The position numbers and the translations under genes are program-made. The notes below the pieces were generated by a model. That model saw only the letters and a program-made list of their open reading frames with translations, ran no database searches and had not been told where the DNA came from. Shown piece after piece: positions 15,174-17,548 of a stretch of 17,548 nt of DNA. Source of the DNA: Verrucomicrobiota bacterium (lineage in GTDB: Bacteria > Verrucomicrobiota > Verrucomicrobiia > Limisphaerales > UBA1096); NCBI GenBank assembly GCA_015658765.1, contig DQOE01000217.1, forward strand, positions 1 to 17,548, in the 5' to 3' direction. The stretch's first letter is position 1, and the number at the start of each line of letters is the position of its first letter.

Positions 15174-17123
15174 TTACTCGTCGGCCCCGGCGGGTTGCGC
15201 CTCGGCTTCGTCTTCCTCGTCGGCGACAACGCTTGGCCCGGCGACGGTGTGCTGTTCGATGGATTCGATCCGGTAGCGCTTGGCTTCGTGATCGACTTCA
15301 AACTCAGCTTCCTCGCCCGGTTTCTTGCCAAGGAACGCCTGCCCAAGAGGCGTGAGGTAACTGAGGATTTGATTGTCGGGATCGCCGTCCCAAGCGCCAA
15401 GGACGATGAAGGTCTCCGGCTTTTTTGTGCTGAGGTTCGTCACGCCGACCTTGTTGCCGACGGTGATCTGGTCGGTCGTGGCGTCGGAGAAGTCGGTGCC
15501 TCGGGCGCGTGTCAAGTCGACCTCCAACTCGCCCTTGCGGGACATCAGCAGTTTCTGCATTTCCTTGGCTGCCTTGAACTCGTGGTTCTCGCGCAGATCG
15601 CCGTAGCTTCGGGCGATGGCGATTTCCTTCGAGTTGGCCGGGATCTTCACCTTGACCAGTTGCATGTACTCGAGTTTTCGCCGCTCGAGGCTGGCCCAGG
15701 AAACAATGAGGGCGTTGTCTTCCTTGGATTGTTCGCCGGAAATCATCTGCTGAATGGACGGGAACGCCTTGACGATGCGGCCCAGCAGCGAGCGTTTGTC
15801 CATGTCGTCAAAGCAGTTGGTCGCCTGTAGGGCACGCACCAAATCCTCGACCAGTTCAATATCAGCGGAGCCGATCAGGTCGGTGATCAACTCTTGGTCG
15901 CTAAGAATTAAATCTCCAAGCTTGCTGGTTTTCCGATCCTCAAAACGATCCCTCTCGATGGCCGCCATCATGGCGCGAAACACTTCCGGGCCGAGTATGT
16001 CGGCGAAACTATCGGAACGATTTTTGCCCAGCCACAGCATCAGGTCGGTGCTGGCCTCGTGTCGGCTGATGAGCTTGGCCAGGTTGCTCTTGAACTTGTC
16101 GAAGTGGCCGGTGTCGATGAGCATTTGCCCCAACTCACCCACCAGCCTCAAGCCGGCCTTGTTGATCAGTTCCAGATAGGTGTCGGTCCATGTGTCCGGA
16201 TGAGCCTGCCGGAAAGCTTCAAGCGCGAGTTTCTGCTTGGCAGCGGAAAGCCCCTCGATCACTACGGCCAAGTCATCGGCTTTTTCAAAAATGGCAGCGG
16301 CGGTCGCCTCGTCTTCCTGCGGCTGCATTCCGGATTGCGAGCAGATTGCATCACGCAACAAAATCGCCTCAAGTGCGAGGGACGGCTTGAATGTCAGGTG
16401 ATTCTTGATCGCGGTGTTCAATATTTCCAACACCTCGGTCAGCACCACCTCCTTGTTTTCGACGTCGGCGATACTCTTGTAAAGCTCGGTGGCAGCAGCC
16501 AACTGCGCCTTCAAGCCCTTGGCGTCGCGGATGTTGCTCATCAGTTTATTCGCCGGGGAAAGCTCCTCGGCATGGTAAACAATCGGCTCGGTTTTCTTGA
16601 CCGGCAACTGGAAATGACCGTCGCTCTTCATTTCCTTCTTGGCGTCGGCCCACCATTTTTTCCAGTCCTCCTCGATGACATCCGGCACCAGCGACTCTTG
16701 AATCTGCGCCACGGTGGCCTGCCCGCCGAAGCTCTCGAGCACCAGCTTGATCAACTCAAGATGGTTCCGTGCAGCCGTGCGCTGCAGCCCGGCCAAGTCG
16801 GTGGCCTTGCGTGCCTGGATATGACTGGAACTGAGCGGCTTGAGAATGGTTGCCGCAAACCCGAGATCCATCGAGTGGCCCGGCTTGGCTTGGAAGTCGA
16901 TGGTGATCTTGGCCATCAACGTATCCACCGTGGTGATCTTCCCGGAGCCCCACGAGCGGTGGGTGCAAAAACCGGCTGTCACCAACTCCGTCAGCGCATC
17001 CGTTAACTTGGGATCCAGTTTCCCGTCCAGGACCAGTCGCTTGAACTCGCTCTGGAGCTGGTCAGGTTGCTCTGCGGTGGCGGTTGCTTCTGCTGTTACT
17101 TCCTCTGTCATTGTGTCGTTCAT
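15174..17123 (-). CDS. greA: Transcription elongation factor GreA-domain protein with long N-terminal extension
   Basis: A 649-residue protein whose C-terminal ~150 residues are GreA. The coiled-coil tip is ARSYGDLRENHEFKAAKE with GDLREN at 508-513, keeping the acidic Asp and Glu that stimulate RNA cleavage in stalled RNA polymerase. It is followed by the FKBP-like domain (~552-620; ITVGNKVGV, LSYLTPLGQAFLGKKPGEEAEF) and an acidic tail. Residues ~1-475 are a mostly helical extension of unknown function, Leu- and Lys/Glu-rich, without a catalytic motif I recognise. Ordinary GreA has ~158 residues; long forms of about 700 residues are known in Chlamydia, which supports a PVC origin. The start is placed at ATG 17123 (MNDTMTEE); 17111 is an alternative. 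The frame stays open to 17510, but that part lies antisense to rsmB and reads as low-complexity sequence. No Shine-Dalgarno is seen. Confidence 0.88.
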   Translation of the reverse strand: MNDTMTEEVTAEATATAEQPDQLQSEFKRLVLDGKLDPKLTDALTELVTAGFCTHRSWGSGKITTVDTLMAKITIDFQAKPGHSMDLGFAATILKPLSSSHIQARKATDLAGLQRTAARNHLELIKLVLESFGGQATVAQIQESLVPDVIEEDWKKWWADAKKEMKSDGHFQLPVKKTEPIVYHAEELSPANKLMSNIRDAKGLKAQLAAATELYKSIADVENKEVVLTEVLEILNTAIKNHLTFKPSLALEAILLRDAICSQSGMQPQEDEATAAAIFEKADDLAVVIEGLSAAKQKLALEAFRQAHPDTWTDTYLELINKAGLRLVGELGQMLIDTGHFDKFKSNLAKLISRHEASTDLMLWLGKNRSDSFADILGPEVFRAMMAAIERDRFEDRKTSKLGDLILSDQELITDLIGSADIELVEDLVRALQATNCFDDMDKRSLLGRIVKAFPSIQQMISGEQSKEDNALIVSWASLERRKLEYMQLVKVKIPANSKEIAIARSYGDLRENHEFKAAKEMQKLLMSRKGELEVDLTRARGTDFSDATTDQITVGNKVGVTNLSTKKPETFIVLGAWDGDPDNQILSYLTPLGQAFLGKKPGEEAEFEVDHEAKRYRIESIEQHTVAGPSVVADEEDEAEAQPAGADE

Positions 17124-17168
17124 CAGGTAAAACTCGGCCTGCGCCGCCAAAGCCGGCATCCTAGCGCC

Positions 17169-17548
17169 GTGCTGGGAAAGAAACCAAGACAAATTGCTCT
17201 CCAATCGTTGCTGCGCTCGCAACAAACTCACCGGGCCGTCGAGCCGATCCTCTCCCGCGAGTTCCGGTCCGCCACCCTCTCCCCCGCCGACACCGGCCTC
17301 TGCCGCGAACTCGTCTCCGGCTGCGTGCGCTGGCGGCGACTGCTCGACTGGCTTATCGAGCGCACCACCGAGGGCCGAGAACAAAAGCCAGCCGTGCGGG
17401 AGATTCTCCGGCTGGGCCTGTACCAGATTTTCTTCCTCAGCCGCATCCCCGAGCACGCCATCGTCGATGAGAGCGTCCGCTTGGCCAAGGCCGAGAAATG
17501 CCTCGGCCAAGCCGGGTTCATCAACGCCATGATGCGGCGCTTCCTCCG
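17169..17548 (+). CDS. rsmB: 16S rRNA cytosine-5 methyltransferase RsmB, N-terminal part (cut by window end)
   Basis: The first ~126 residues show the NusB-like RNA-binding domain found at the N terminus of RsmB: KPRQIALQSLLR, then GLCRELVSGCVRWRRLLDWLI, ILRLGLYQIFFLSRIPEHAI, VDESVRLAKAEKC and GFINAMMRRFL. This pattern, with the PEHAIVDESV and FINAMMRR segments, is more like RsmB (Fmu, methylating C967 of 16S rRNA) than free-standing NusB, but the methyltransferase domain lies beyond the window. No ATG is available near the beginning, so a GTG at 17169 is the likeliest start; the frame is open further upstream. It is divergent from the GreA-domain gene with only about 45 bases between starts. 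One palindrome word (17480-17489) encodes Leu-Ala-Lys. Confidence 0.75.
   Translation, partial: MLGKKPRQIALQSLLRSQQTHRAVEPILSREFRSATLSPADTGLCRELVSGCVRWRRLLDWLIERTTEGREQKPAVREILRLGLYQIFFLSRIPEHAIVDESVRLAKAEKCLGQAGFINAMMRRFL
17480..17489. repeat. Iterated palindrome CTTGGCCAAG, 10-bp copy
   Basis: Ten-base core in the rsmB gene, read as Leu-Ala-Lys; a related CTCGGCCAAGCC follows at 17502-17513 and is read as Leu-Gly-Gln. Confidence 0.97.

Noticed and set aside
14132..15400. 422-codon open frame on the - strand
   Set aside because: It runs antisense across the phosphatase and kinase genes and through the terminator hairpin; no recognisable domain.
2337..17489. CRISPR array or dispersed mobile repeat as the source of the palindrome copies
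   Set aside because: Copies are 8-16 bases, irregularly spaced by kilobases, embedded in conserved coding sequence and without flanking homology.
17124..17510. N-terminal extension of the greA-like frame to 778 residues
   Set aside because: It lies antisense to the well-supported RsmB N terminus and is low-complexity; a start at 17123 or 17111 is more credible.

Overview
This 17.5 kb window looks like chromosome from a GC-rich member of the Planctomycetota-Verrucomicrobiota-Chlamydiota (PVC) group, most likely a Verrucomicrobiota bacterium. The evidence is the gene families: a DUF1501 protein, clustered sulfatases, a glucose/sorbosone-dehydrogenase-like propeller fused to c-type haem domains, a WPQWRGP-type PQQ-like propeller, a Tat-exported Gfo/Idh/MocA oxidoreductase, and a very long GreA of the kind known from Chlamydia. 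The taxonomic call is an inference from gene content. I see no tRNA, rRNA, CRISPR array, transposase or integrase, and no gene-free stretch longer than about 130 bases.

Left part (1-5445, + strand): the 3' end of a DUF1501 gene, then three different exported sulfatases in tandem (682-2121, 2150-3892, 3889-5445; the last two overlap by ATGA). Together they suggest desulfation of a sulfated glycan outside the cytoplasm. Neither the formylglycine-generating enzyme nor any glycoside hydrolase lies in the window.

Middle part (5481-10923, - strand): in transcription order, an exported PPP-type phosphatase, the condensin kleisin scpA (overlapping it by ATGA), and a 901-residue propeller/multihaem protein. 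The ScpA carries an acidic C-terminal extension of about 145 residues that ends in a predicted transmembrane helix, which is unusual for a kleisin. A PQQ-like propeller gene (11032-12303, +) is divergent from this group and converges on a Gfo/Idh/MocA gene (12331-13686, -).

Right part (13775-17548): a low-molecular-weight phosphatase and a fructosamine-kinase-family gene form a two-gene unit, probably for protein deglycation/repair. Next come a good intrinsic terminator on the - strand, a 649-residue GreA-domain protein (-), and the 5' end of rsmB (+), cut by the window edge.

The most striking signal is not a gene. A palindromic word, GCTTGGCCAAGC (core TTGGCCAA; half-site GCCAAGCG), is scattered through coding and non-coding DNA on both strands far above chance. 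By eye I count 5 copies of the 12-mer, 7 of CTTGGCCAAG, 10 of TTGGCCAA and 23 half-sites, where about 0.002, 0.02, 0.2 and 1 are expected at roughly 60% GC. It resembles cyanobacterial HIP1 or a DNA-uptake-type word. Two perfect 16-bp inverted pairs of the half-site occur, one of them exactly between the stop codons of two convergent genes.
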